Source: a candidate division CSSED10-310 bacterium (GTDB lineage: Bacteria > CSSED10-310 > JAFGDC01). From it: a DNA stretch of 10,652 nt. Each line of letters begins with the position of its first letter. Position 1 is the stretch's first letter. Positions 1-6,389 of this stretch are shown here, in pieces. The notes beneath the pieces are model-generated. The model ran no database searches. It was given only the letters and a program-made list of their open reading frames with translations, and had not been told where the DNA came from. The DNA lies in NCBI GenBank assembly GCA_016932295.1, contig JAFGDC010000550.1, positions 1 through 10,652 on the forward strand, read 5' to 3'. Made by a program: the position numbers and the translations under genes.

Positions 1-167
1 CCGTACGCGGCCACCAGCCGGTAGCGGTCCCTGATTTCATCGGGGACGACGGGTCTGATTTTGTCCGCGGCGTACACTTTCAGGCGCTCGGGATTCCAAT
101 GCCGCTGTTCGTCGCAGACCATGGCGCCGGAAACATCATTGAAACGGATGGCATTGATGCTGGTCAT
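1..167 (-). CDS. Proteasome-like Ntn-hydrolase subunit, N-terminal part (cut by window edge)
   Basis: Only the first 55 codons are in the window. The protein begins MTSINAIRFNDVSGAM, so removal of Met would expose Thr1, the nucleophile position of proteasome beta subunits and HslV. Counting from that Thr, Asp18 (in VCDEQRHW) and Lys35 (in AADKIRP) fall close to the family's Asp17 and Lys33, and a hydrophobic strand ending LVAAY follows where proteasome subunits have their IAG strand. The start is well supported: GGAGG lies a few bases upstream and the ATG overlaps the stop of the preceding gene (ATGA, 164-167), so translation is probably coupled. It aligns along its visible length with the N-terminus of the upstream neighbour (MAVVTAMRF), so the two are paralogues. 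I infer a catalytically competent peptidase subunit. The family call comes from pattern recognition and the rest of the protein is unseen. Anbu, BPH or an undescribed group are all possible. Confidence 0.6.
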   Translation of the reverse strand, partial: MTSINAIRFNDVSGAMVCDEQRHWNPERLKVYAADKIRPVVPDEIRDRYRLVAAY

Positions 168-1246
168 TGCCTGCCTCCTTCCACGGCGGTTTTCACCGGC
201 AGCCATGCCAGGGTGCCCCTGCCGGCAGGCAGCGGCCTGGAATCAACCTTGTAGCCCCTCAGAATTTTTTCGAGAACAAGCCGGTCACCGCATTCATCGA
301 ACAGGGTGGCTTCGACCACGTCTGTCTCGGTGGTCTTGTCCAGCAGCTTTTCCACCAGTTCCTTGCCGCGCGGCCTGCTCAACTGGTCCTCCTTGACCGC
401 GCGGAGGACTTCCATGGCCAACCGGGCGCGGTCGTCGCCCAGCATCCTCACCCGTTCCATCCTGGAATGGCCGTCGGCCCGCAGTTCGAGTCCGCGGATG
501 CCGCCCCCTACCTGGCCGAAATGATCGTACGCCTCCAGGGTGGCTTCCAGCAGCACCATCCAGCCTTCGGCAGCGCCTGGTCCATCCCGGCGCTGGTCCA
601 CGAACCGCCTGTTGAGATGCTTCGCGAACCGCGCGGCGGCAACAGTGCGACCCTGTCCCAACGCTTCGAAGCCACAGGACTGGAACGATACAACCCCCTC
701 CTCGTCCTTGATGACGAAGGCGTTGAACCCGAATGTCCGGTCGACGCCGATGATGCACGCTTCCAACGGGATGGTCAGGGGCGCATACCCCAGGCGTTCT
801 TTGCCCTGAATGATGGCGCCCGCCCGACTCTTCACGCCGCCCTGGCTGATTGCACACTCCCGGCCCTCGCGTTCATAAGCGCCTCCAAGGAAGTCGTGTG
901 AATCGAATCCAAAGAGGAATCGCAGGCGGTCGTCCACCCGTCGTCGCCGCACCTCGCTGAAGGCTTCCAGCACCACCCGTGCCAAGGGGTCCACCAGGGT
1001 CACTCCGGCCTCCATGCTGGCGCGCAGCAACTCCGTAGCCCGTTCCATCACTTCCTGGTGAAAGGGAGGATGCCCGACACCGCCATACACCAACTCCACC
1101 CCATGAGCATCCGCGAGATCCTCGGGGATGGGCAGATACAATCGATCCGAAAAAAATGTCTTGCGGCGCCAGACATGCCAGGACTCCCTGTCCACGCAGA
1201 TCGCGCCGCTCGTCGGTCCAAACCTCATCGCCGTGACGACAGCCAT
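164..1246 (-). CDS. Proteasome-fold (Ntn-hydrolase-like) protein, probably catalytically inactive
   Basis: This is a 360-residue protein, much longer than a typical beta subunit (about 200-240). Proteasome-like blocks appear in order: an N-terminal strand MAVVTAMRF and SGAICVDRESW (the Asp17 region); a YGGVG turn near residue 55; a central EACIIGVD followed by FVIKDEEGVVSFQSCGFEALGQG (about 165-205), resembling the GVD...GSGS part of proteasome subunits; and EATLEAYDHFGQVGGGIRGLEL (about 235-260), resembling the late helix and GGGI strand. About 70 extra residues sit between blocks, and about 100 follow the last one, rich in charged helices. After Met removal the first residue is Ala, not Thr, and the Lys33 position reads Arg, so peptidase activity is unlikely. 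I chose ATG 1246 over GTG 1264 because GGAGGT lies 4 bases upstream and the paralogue aligns there. It is the first gene of a coupled pair and may be a structural or regulatory partner. Confidence 0.6.
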   Translation of the reverse strand: MAVVTAMRFGPTSGAICVDRESWHVWRRKTFFSDRLYLPIPEDLADAHGVELVYGGVGHPPFHQEVMERATELLRASMEAGVTLVDPLARVVLEAFSEVRRRRVDDRLRFLFGFDSHDFLGGAYEREGRECAISQGGVKSRAGAIIQGKERLGYAPLTIPLEACIIGVDRTFGFNAFVIKDEEGVVSFQSCGFEALGQGRTVAAARFAKHLNRRFVDQRRDGPGAAEGWMVLLEATLEAYDHFGQVGGGIRGLELRADGHSRMERVRMLGDDRARLAMEVLRAVKEDQLSRPRGKELVEKLLDKTTETDVVEATLFDECGDRLVLEKILRGYKVDSRPLPAGRGTLAWLPVKTAVEGGRQ

Positions 1247-1250
1247 ACGT

Positions 1251-1256
1251 ACCTCC
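1251..1256 (-). promoter_or_regulatory. Shine-Dalgarno GGAGGT that fixes the start at 1246
   Basis: On the minus strand the sequence reads GGAGGT-ACGT-ATG, a full anti-SD match 4 bases before the ATG at 1246. The in-frame GTG at 1264 lies upstream of this site and has no comparable ribosome binding site, which argues for the shorter protein and therefore for Ala as the mature N-terminal residue. Confidence 0.7.
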
Positions 1257-1283
1257 GTGCTCACCTGAGCAAAAACGACCTAT

Positions 1284-1334
1284 GTAGTAATCACGTTTTC
1301 CGTTAGGAATCAAGTAGCTCGAGGAATTTTTTTT
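1284..1334 (-). promoter_or_regulatory. Putative promoter of the proteasome-like gene pair, with A-tract
   Basis: On the minus strand, TTGATT (1313-1308) matches the -35 consensus at 4 of 6 positions. It is followed after 18 bases by TACTAC (1289-1284), a weak -10. An A8 tract (1334-1327) lies where a distal UP element would be. The start codon at 1246 is 38 bases beyond the -10. The segment 1295-1315 is shared at 18 of 21 positions with the region upstream of the minus-strand gene at 9216 and contains TTCC-N4-GGAA, a small dyad that could bind a regulator. In the rest of the 1247-1539 gap I see only the palindrome CGGCATGCCG (1348-1357) and no clear plus-strand promoter for the beta-helix gene. 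Confidence 0.4.
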
Positions 1335-1539
1335 ATCTTTACGCCGCCGGCATGCCGTCATCACCGTCGGCCGCGGCACTCCTTTCCGGTGCGTTGCGCC
1401 CGTTCGCGCGGTGGAATGGGCGGCGAATCATGGCGCCGGCCGCCTTCTGTCGGCTGCCAGGGGATGTTTTTTTCCGCTCTGGGGGGATACAATGACAAAG
1501 GAATCCACACACTCGACAACCTGTTCAGGGAGGGTTTTT

Positions 1540-3273
1540 GTGAGGATGGCCGATTGTCGCGGATACAGACCCGGTTCAGCCCGGCGCCTGGGTGGTCTGT
1601 TCTTGTGCGGTTGCCTGTTGGCCGCCGCCACCGTCACTGCAACGGATTACTATGTGGCGGTCGACGGCGACGACAACGCGGCTGGTACCGGGGCGCAGCC
1701 CTGGGCCACCATCAACCACGCCGCCGCCGTCGTCATCGCCGGTGATGTGGTCCATGTCCTGGCCGGCACCTATGTGCAGACTGCTCGCTTCACCTCGCCT
1801 GGCCAGCCAGGCGCTCCAATCCGCTTCCAGGCCGAGGGGACGGTGCTCGTGGATGCCGATGGAGAAGACTGGGGATTGTTTGTGGATGGATATGAGGATA
1901 ACGAGGGGCGCTGGGTGGAACTGGTGGGATTCAGCGTTACCGGCGCCGCCCGTGGCGGTATCCGCGTGAGCTGGGCGGAACACGTCACCATTCGGAACTG
2001 CCGGTGCCGCGATAACGGCCGATGGGGGATCTTCACCGATTTCTCGGATGATCTCCTGATCGAGAACAACATCTGCCATCACAACCAGGCCGAGCATGGT
2101 ATCTACGTCTCCAACTCCGGCGACCGGCCGGTGGTCAGGGGTAACTACTGCTATGAGAACCACGCGAGCGGCATCCAGTTGAACGCCGATCCGCAGATGG
2201 GCGGCGACGGCATTATCACCGGCGCCCTCATCGAAAAAAACATCTGCCTGCGTAATGGATTCGCCGGCGGCGCCGCCATCAACCTGGCCTCGGTCCGCGA
2301 TTCAATCATCCGTAACAACCTCCTGGCCTGGAATCTGGCGGGGGGCATTGCCTGCTGGGGTGATGGCAACGGCCCGGACTGGGGCTGCAAGAACGATCGT
2401 TTCATCGGCAACACGATCTGTTTCGCCGCGGATGAAGGGCGCTGGTGCATCAGCCTCAAGGAAGCCAGCATTGACGCCGTCATCGCCGACAACGTGCTGA
2501 TCGGTGGTGACAGCGGCGCGCTGGAATATTCACCCGACTCGATGAACGGCCTGCAGTCGGACTATAACATCCTGTATTCCCAGACGGGACCGGCGGTGGT
2601 CACCGAGGAGGATGCGGCATTCTACGATTTTGACGAATGGCAGGCGGCGGGTTGGGATGGTCATTCCATGGAGGCATCGCCGGAATTGATCTTTCTGGAT
2701 CCGGCCACTGACGATTTTCATCAGCGGAGTGGTTCCCCGGCCATAGACAGCGGCACTCACCTGGCTGATGGTGTGACGCTGGATGATTTGGAGGGCCTGC
2801 CCAGGAGGGATGATCCGGATACTCCCAACCAGGGGCCGCAAGGCGGGTTCTACGATATGGGTTGCCACGAATATCAACCAGGTGTGACTCCCACCCCGGT
2901 TCCGGGCGAAGTGACCGTGATGCTTCTGATGCCGGCGCACCGCTTCAGTCCCGGCGATACCTGTGCCCTGGCCGCCGAATTGACGAACACCGGTTCAACC
3001 GCTACCGGACCACTCTGCCTGGCGGTGGTGCTCGATGTGTATGGAGACTACTTCCTGTGGGATGGGGCGAACTGGGGGGAATACCTTGAGTGCGTGGCAC
3101 AGGAGTTGAGCGGCGGGGAGACCAGGACCATTCCGATCATCGATTCCTTCACCTGGCCCCCCTGTTCTGGAGGGCTCGACGGACTGCGTTTCTGGAGCGC
3201 CGTGGCGGTTCCCGACTGGACGGCGTTGGCCAGTTCACTGGCTTGGTGGGATTTCGGCTACGAGTGCCAATGA
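1540..3273 (+). CDS. Secreted right-handed parallel beta-helix protein with C-terminal accessory domain
   Basis: From GTG 1540 the product is 577 residues. Residues 1-33 form a Sec signal peptide: basic region SARRL, hydrophobic GGLFLCGCLLAAATV, and a likely cut after VTA before TDYYV. Residues about 35-100 (YYVAVDGDDNAAGTG...PWATI...GDVVHVLAGTY) are the DUF1565-like cap typical of such proteins. Residues about 110-370 carry repeated Asn-rich coils such as NGRWGIFTD, IENNICHHN and NYCYENHASGIQL, the PbH1 pattern of a right-handed beta-helix found in polysaccharide lyases, epimerases and adhesins. A TPTPVPG linker (about 450) leads to a separate domain of about 120 residues with MPAHRFSPGDTC, VVLDVYGDYFLW and a WWDFGY end. 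No catalytic residue can be assigned. GGGAGGG lies 5 bases before GTG 1540. ATG 1546 shares the site, and ATG 1492 is possible but gives an unusually long pre-signal region. A role on the glycan made by the downstream operon is inference only. Confidence 0.75.
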   Translation: MRMADCRGYRPGSARRLGGLFLCGCLLAAATVTATDYYVAVDGDDNAAGTGAQPWATINHAAAVVIAGDVVHVLAGTYVQTARFTSPGQPGAPIRFQAEGTVLVDADGEDWGLFVDGYEDNEGRWVELVGFSVTGAARGGIRVSWAEHVTIRNCRCRDNGRWGIFTDFSDDLLIENNICHHNQAEHGIYVSNSGDRPVVRGNYCYENHASGIQLNADPQMGGDGIITGALIEKNICLRNGFAGGAAINLASVRDSIIRNNLLAWNLAGGIACWGDGNGPDWGCKNDRFIGNTICFAADEGRWCISLKEASIDAVIADNVLIGGDSGALEYSPDSMNGLQSDYNILYSQTGPAVVTEEDAAFYDFDEWQAAGWDGHSMEASPELIFLDPATDDFHQRSGSPAIDSGTHLADGVTLDDLEGLPRRDDPDTPNQGPQGGFYDMGCHEYQPGVTPTPVPGEVTVMLLMPAHRFSPGDTCALAAELTNTGSTATGPLCLAVVLDVYGDYFLWDGANWGEYLECVAQELSGGETRTIPIIDSFTWPPCSGGLDGLRFWSAVAVPDWTALASSLAWWDFGYECQ

Positions 3274-3308
3274 TATCCGGGACGGTGTGTGTTTCGGTCG
3301 CGCCGGTT

Positions 3309-3524
3309 CTATCTGCGGACCACGTCTTCCACCCACTTTGCGGCCAGTTCTCCGGTATCCGTCGAGACCGTGTGATCTCCCGCCGGTGACCGGAACGTGA
3401 CCGGTATCCCCGCGCTTTCGAACAGCGCTACCGGCTTTCTGGAATCTTCGATGGCAACCACCGGGTCCCCGGTGCAGTGGGCGATGGTCACCAAAGCCAT
3501 GGCTTTCCGCACGGATTTGAGCAA
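3309..3524 (-). pseudogene. Remnant of an alpha/beta hydrolase (C-terminal Asp-His end)
   Basis: The minus strand encodes about 65 residues that read like the end of an alpha/beta hydrolase of the esterase, dienelactone-hydrolase or PHB-depolymerase type. ALVTIAHCTGDPVV corresponds to the strand and turn carrying the acid residue, EDSRKPVALFESAGIPVTF to the following helix and strand, and GDHTVS to the catalytic His loop, before a final helix KWVEDVVRR and a stop. The nucleophile elbow and the whole N-terminal core are missing. Upstream the frame continues into a low-complexity Arg-rich stretch and hits a stop near 3640. No convincing start codon or ribosome binding site exists, only a TTG at 3524. 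I read this as a decayed or truncated gene left in the 3274-3679 gap between the beta-helix gene and the glycan operon. A functional micro-ORF seems unlikely. Confidence 0.6.
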
Positions 3525-3598
3525 TCCCGCCCCCCGCCGACGCCTCTTGCCGCGCCACCGGTTCGCTTTCGGATCGCCGCTCGCCGCACAGTCCTCCC

Positions 3599-3630
3599 GT
3601 TCACCGGCGGTGAACCTCTTTGCTTTTAAC
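3599..3630 (+). terminator. Inverted repeat followed by T-rich tract: possible intrinsic terminator or operator
   Basis: GTTCACC-GGC-GGTGAAC (3599-3615) is a perfect 7-bp inverted repeat with a 3-base loop, followed by CTCTTTGCTTTTAA. On the plus strand this has the shape of a factor-independent terminator, though the T tract is interrupted. It lies about 325 bases after the beta-helix gene and directly before the putative promoter of the glycan operon, so it could instead be a dimer-binding operator. The sequence does not separate the two readings. Confidence 0.4.
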
Positions 3631-3649
3631 TGGATGCATCAATTATTCT
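3620..3649 (+). promoter_or_regulatory. Weak candidate promoter of the glycan operon
   Basis: An AT-rich island in otherwise GC-rich sequence contains TTGCTT (3620-3625, 3 of 6 with the -35 consensus) and, 18 bases on, TATTCT (3644-3649, 4 of 6 with the -10 consensus). Its -10 ends 30 bases before the ATG at 3680. It is the only promoter-like pair I see between the beta-helix stop and the operon start, and it directly follows the inverted repeat at 3599-3615. Confidence 0.3.
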
Positions 3650-3679
3650 GACCCGTAACACGTCAACTGGAGAGTGGTC

Positions 3680-4885
3680 ATGGTTTCCACCCTGATCGGC
3701 ATTCTTGGTTCCTTCAGCGGCAACAACGCCGGTGACAGCGCCTTGCTCGACGGCGCGATGCATGCCATCCTTGCCGCCGCGACGGAAACAGCGCCGCAAC
3801 TCGACATCGGCTTCATGGTGCCGACTTCGCAACCGGGTTTTATCAGGAGGGAATTCAGCCGATATCCGGTCAGTGCATTCCCCATCAAAGTACGGTACGG
3901 TGCCGCCAAATTCTGGGGTTTGCCGGCGTTTTGGCCTTTCCTGCGCTGTGATGCCCTCATCACCACTGGCAGCCTGTTGTTCGATTACAGGCTGCTGGAT
4001 CCCTTTTTCAACGTCCTCATTCCCTGGTCAATGCAGATCCCCATGGCGCATCGCCTGGGTAAACCCGTCCTTGGATTCAATATCGGAATCGGTCCGCTGG
4101 TCACTGAACGGGGCAACCTGCTGGCGCGTCGCATCGTGTCTCACATGGACCGCATTGTCTTGCGCGAACCGGAAGCGCGGGTGCTGCTCAGGCAATGGGG
4201 CCTGGAGGCGCGCGCGGTGGATGGCGCCGACAGTGCCCTGGTTCTGCCGCGTCCCACCGAAGAGGAGTTGCTGGAGGTCTCGGCGGCGCTCTTCGGTTCG
4301 CGCCCGGAATGCAGCGGCCGCCTTGGCATCAACCTCAGCAGCGTGTTGGATATGGCAGCCGGTGACCAATCGTGTTTGGCCGGGGAATTCACCGCGACTG
4401 TCGCCGCTGCCGTCGACCGGCTGCTGGACGGAACGCCTCTCCAGGTGGTGTGTATCGTTACCAATGAACTCGACAGGCCATTCATGGACGCATTCATCAG
4501 GCGGCTCCGCCATGCCGGCAGCGTGGTCGTCACGCCGCCCGGATTCTCCCACCGCGCGCTTCTTGCCGCCGTCGCCGCTTGTGATACGATGCTCGCCATG
4601 CGTCTTCATGCAGTGATTTTCGCGGCCGCCACCGATGTGCCGGTAGTAGCGGTCAGTTACTCCCCGAAAGTCACCAGCTTCATGGCCGGCCTTCAGCAGG
4701 AGGATTGGTGCCTGTCGCTCGGTCGCGCCGATGTGGCACGCCTGCCGCACCTGTTGGGCAAGGCGTGGGATCTGCGCCGGCAGAGGCGCGGTCTGCTCGG
4801 GCCGCGCGTTGAACCCATGCGTCTGGCGGCAAAACGGGCGGCTGGATTGGTGATCGAGATGCTTCTCGAACGGCTGGATGCATGA
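3680..4885 (+). CDS. Polysaccharide pyruvyl transferase family protein (CsaB/WcaK-like)
   Basis: This 401-residue protein has the layout of the polysaccharide pyruvyl transferase family (PF04230), which adds pyruvate ketals to sugars of cell-surface polysaccharides using phosphoenolpyruvate. The N-terminus has GILGSFSGNNAGDSALLDG, the family's G-x-N-x-GD signature. GSLLFDYRLLDP (about 97-108) is the mid-domain loop. LGFNIGIGPL then IVLREPEARVLLRQWGLEA and DGADSALVLP follow the usual pattern of G-x-G-P, V-x-R-E-x-x-S-x-x-x-L and D-x-A. Near the C-terminus MRLHAVIFAAATDVPVVAVSYSPKV is the strongest family block. ATG 3680 is preferred to GTG 3674 because TGGAGAG lies about 5 bases before it. It is first in an operon, and its stop overlaps the flippase start by 4 bases. 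Substrate cannot be told. Some family members transfer other groups, so pyruvylation is a family inference. Confidence 0.85.
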   Translation: MVSTLIGILGSFSGNNAGDSALLDGAMHAILAAATETAPQLDIGFMVPTSQPGFIRREFSRYPVSAFPIKVRYGAAKFWGLPAFWPFLRCDALITTGSLLFDYRLLDPFFNVLIPWSMQIPMAHRLGKPVLGFNIGIGPLVTERGNLLARRIVSHMDRIVLREPEARVLLRQWGLEARAVDGADSALVLPRPTEEELLEVSAALFGSRPECSGRLGINLSSVLDMAAGDQSCLAGEFTATVAAAVDRLLDGTPLQVVCIVTNELDRPFMDAFIRRLRHAGSVVVTPPGFSHRALLAAVAACDTMLAMRLHAVIFAAATDVPVVAVSYSPKVTSFMAGLQQEDWCLSLGRADVARLPHLLGKAWDLRRQRRGLLGPRVEPMRLAAKRAAGLVIEMLLERLDA

Positions 4886-6366
4886 GCGAGTCCCTGGGTC
4901 GCACGGCGGTTGGCGGCACCATCTGGAGTTTTGCCGGACAGATTGTATCCCTCGCCGTCACCGGCATTTCCCTGATTCTGCTTGCTCGTTGGCTGGGTCC
5001 CAGGGAATACGGGTATCTCCCCATCATCAACAGCGTCGTCGCATTTCTGTTGATCTTCGCAGATTTCGGGATCTCCGCTTCAACCGCCAGGTATATATCG
5101 CAGGAGGGGCTTCAGGACCGTGAACGGGGAACCCGGATCGTGCGAGACGGGCTGACCTCCATCCTGCTTTCGGCCACGGTGGTAACCATGCTCTGCATGT
5201 GGTCGGGCCGCCTGATTGCGACCATGTTCAAGGAGCCGGCGTTGGCGTATCTTGCGCCCATGGGTGCCGTTCTTCTGTTTGGCCGTACCATGCTGCGATT
5301 CCTCGTCAAGGTCTCTCAAGGTTTCCATGAAATTCGGCGAGCCGCGGGGTATTCGATGCTCAGTGAATCCATGATCGGCATCCTGGCGTTGATCCTTGTC
5401 CTGGCGGGCGGTGGAGTCGCCGGTGCCTTGTGGGGGCGTGCCGCCGGCGCCTGGCTGGGGACGCTGGTGGTTTTCCTGATTGTCAGTCACCGCAAGCTCC
5501 ACGGGCCTTCAGGAGCCGCCCCGTCGTATCGGAGGCGGGTCCTGTCGTACAGCCTTCCCCTCATGCTCACCACTTCCAGCTTCTATATTTACGTCCAGAG
5601 CAGCCCCTTGCTGATCGGTTACTTTCTGGATTCCGCCCAGGTGGCGTTCTACAATGTCCCTCAGGCGCTCATCCAGAAGCTTCAACTTCCCGCCGTTGCC
5701 CTCGGTTCCACCATCGGACCACTGTACGGCGCACTGTTCAGCACCACCGATCGGGAACGGATCACCCGCCTGTTTGCACTCTCCACCAAATACGTGTGTG
5801 CGCTCTATCTGCCCCTCACCGCCGGGCTTATCCTCACTGCGTCTCCCCTGGTTCATCTGCTGCTGGGCGAGGCGTATGCTCCGGCTGCCGTGATTGTCCG
5901 GATCTATGCGCCGTTTCTGCTTTTCTTCGCACTGTCAGCGGTGGTAAGCCCCATTTTTGATTATGCGGGACGGGCGCGGTTTCGTGCCAGGGTGATCTTC
6001 GCTTCCGCCGTTGTAAATGTGATGATGAACCTCATGCTCATCCCACGGCTTGGCATTGCCGGCGCGGCTGTCAGCGCGCTCGCCACCTATTGCCCGGCGG
6101 TGCTGATCCTGTTCGTGGCAGCGGGGAAATGGTGTGGCGCGCCATTCACCGCGCGCCGTCGCGAGGCAATCATCCTGATCTTCGCCGCCGCGCTTGCCAT
6201 GAGTACGGCATGGCTGCTCCTCGACCATGCCCGGACATGGATCGGATTTATCACGATGACGGCGGCGGCCGGTGTCGTCTACATCCTGGTGATGGCGGTG
6301 AGCGGACTGATCACCTGGAGTGAAGTGAAGGCGATTGTATTGCGCCGGGGTGAGGTCATTTCATAG
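4882..6366 (+). CDS. Oligosaccharide flippase family membrane protein (Wzx-type, MATE/MOP superfamily)
   Basis: This 494-residue, highly hydrophobic protein has about 12-14 predicted transmembrane helices and the classic N-terminus of polysaccharide flippases: GRTAVGGTIWSFAGQIVSLAVTG, then LARWLGPREYGYLPIINSVVAF and FADFGISASTARYIS. Later features also fit: paired helices with the YFLDSAQVAFYNVPQAL segment at about 245-265 (the usual start of the second half), a LTASPLVHLLLGEAYAPAA segment, and the PRLGIAGAAVSALATY block near 390. Such proteins move undecaprenyl-linked saccharides across the inner membrane. Length is normal for the family. It has only a weak ribosome binding site and starts inside the stop of the preceding gene (ATGA), which points to translational coupling. 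The neighbours suggest it exports the glycan handled by the pyruvyl transferase-like and GT-C-like proteins. A teichoic-acid or O-antigen type substrate cannot be chosen. Confidence 0.9.
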   Translation: MSESLGRTAVGGTIWSFAGQIVSLAVTGISLILLARWLGPREYGYLPIINSVVAFLLIFADFGISASTARYISQEGLQDRERGTRIVRDGLTSILLSATVVTMLCMWSGRLIATMFKEPALAYLAPMGAVLLFGRTMLRFLVKVSQGFHEIRRAAGYSMLSESMIGILALILVLAGGGVAGALWGRAAGAWLGTLVVFLIVSHRKLHGPSGAAPSYRRRVLSYSLPLMLTTSSFYIYVQSSPLLIGYFLDSAQVAFYNVPQALIQKLQLPAVALGSTIGPLYGALFSTTDRERITRLFALSTKYVCALYLPLTAGLILTASPLVHLLLGEAYAPAAVIVRIYAPFLLFFALSAVVSPIFDYAGRARFRARVIFASAVVNVMMNLMLIPRLGIAGAAVSALATYCPAVLILFVAAGKWCGAPFTARRREAIILIFAAALAMSTAWLLLDHARTWIGFITMTAAAGVVYILVMAVSGLITWSEVKAIVLRRGEVIS

Positions 6367-6389
6367 TGCGAGGAAAAGGAAGCGTCGAG

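Noticed and set aside
167..901. Open frame of 244 codons on the plus strand
   Set aside because: It lies wholly antisense to the proteasome-like gene, has no family pattern or ribosome binding site, and is the usual shadow ORF of GC-rich coding DNA.
1348..1357. Palindrome CGGCATGCCG in the divergent intergenic region
   Set aside because: Ten-base GC-rich palindromes are common at this base composition, it is not followed by a T tract in either direction, and no second copy was noticed.
1576..2163. Minus-strand open frame of 195 codons
   Set aside because: It is antisense to the beta-helix gene, with no recognisable domain.
4028..4750. Minus-strand open frame of 240 codons
   Set aside because: It is antisense to the well-supported pyruvyl transferase gene, and its Gln/His/Arg-rich composition is typical of a shadow frame.
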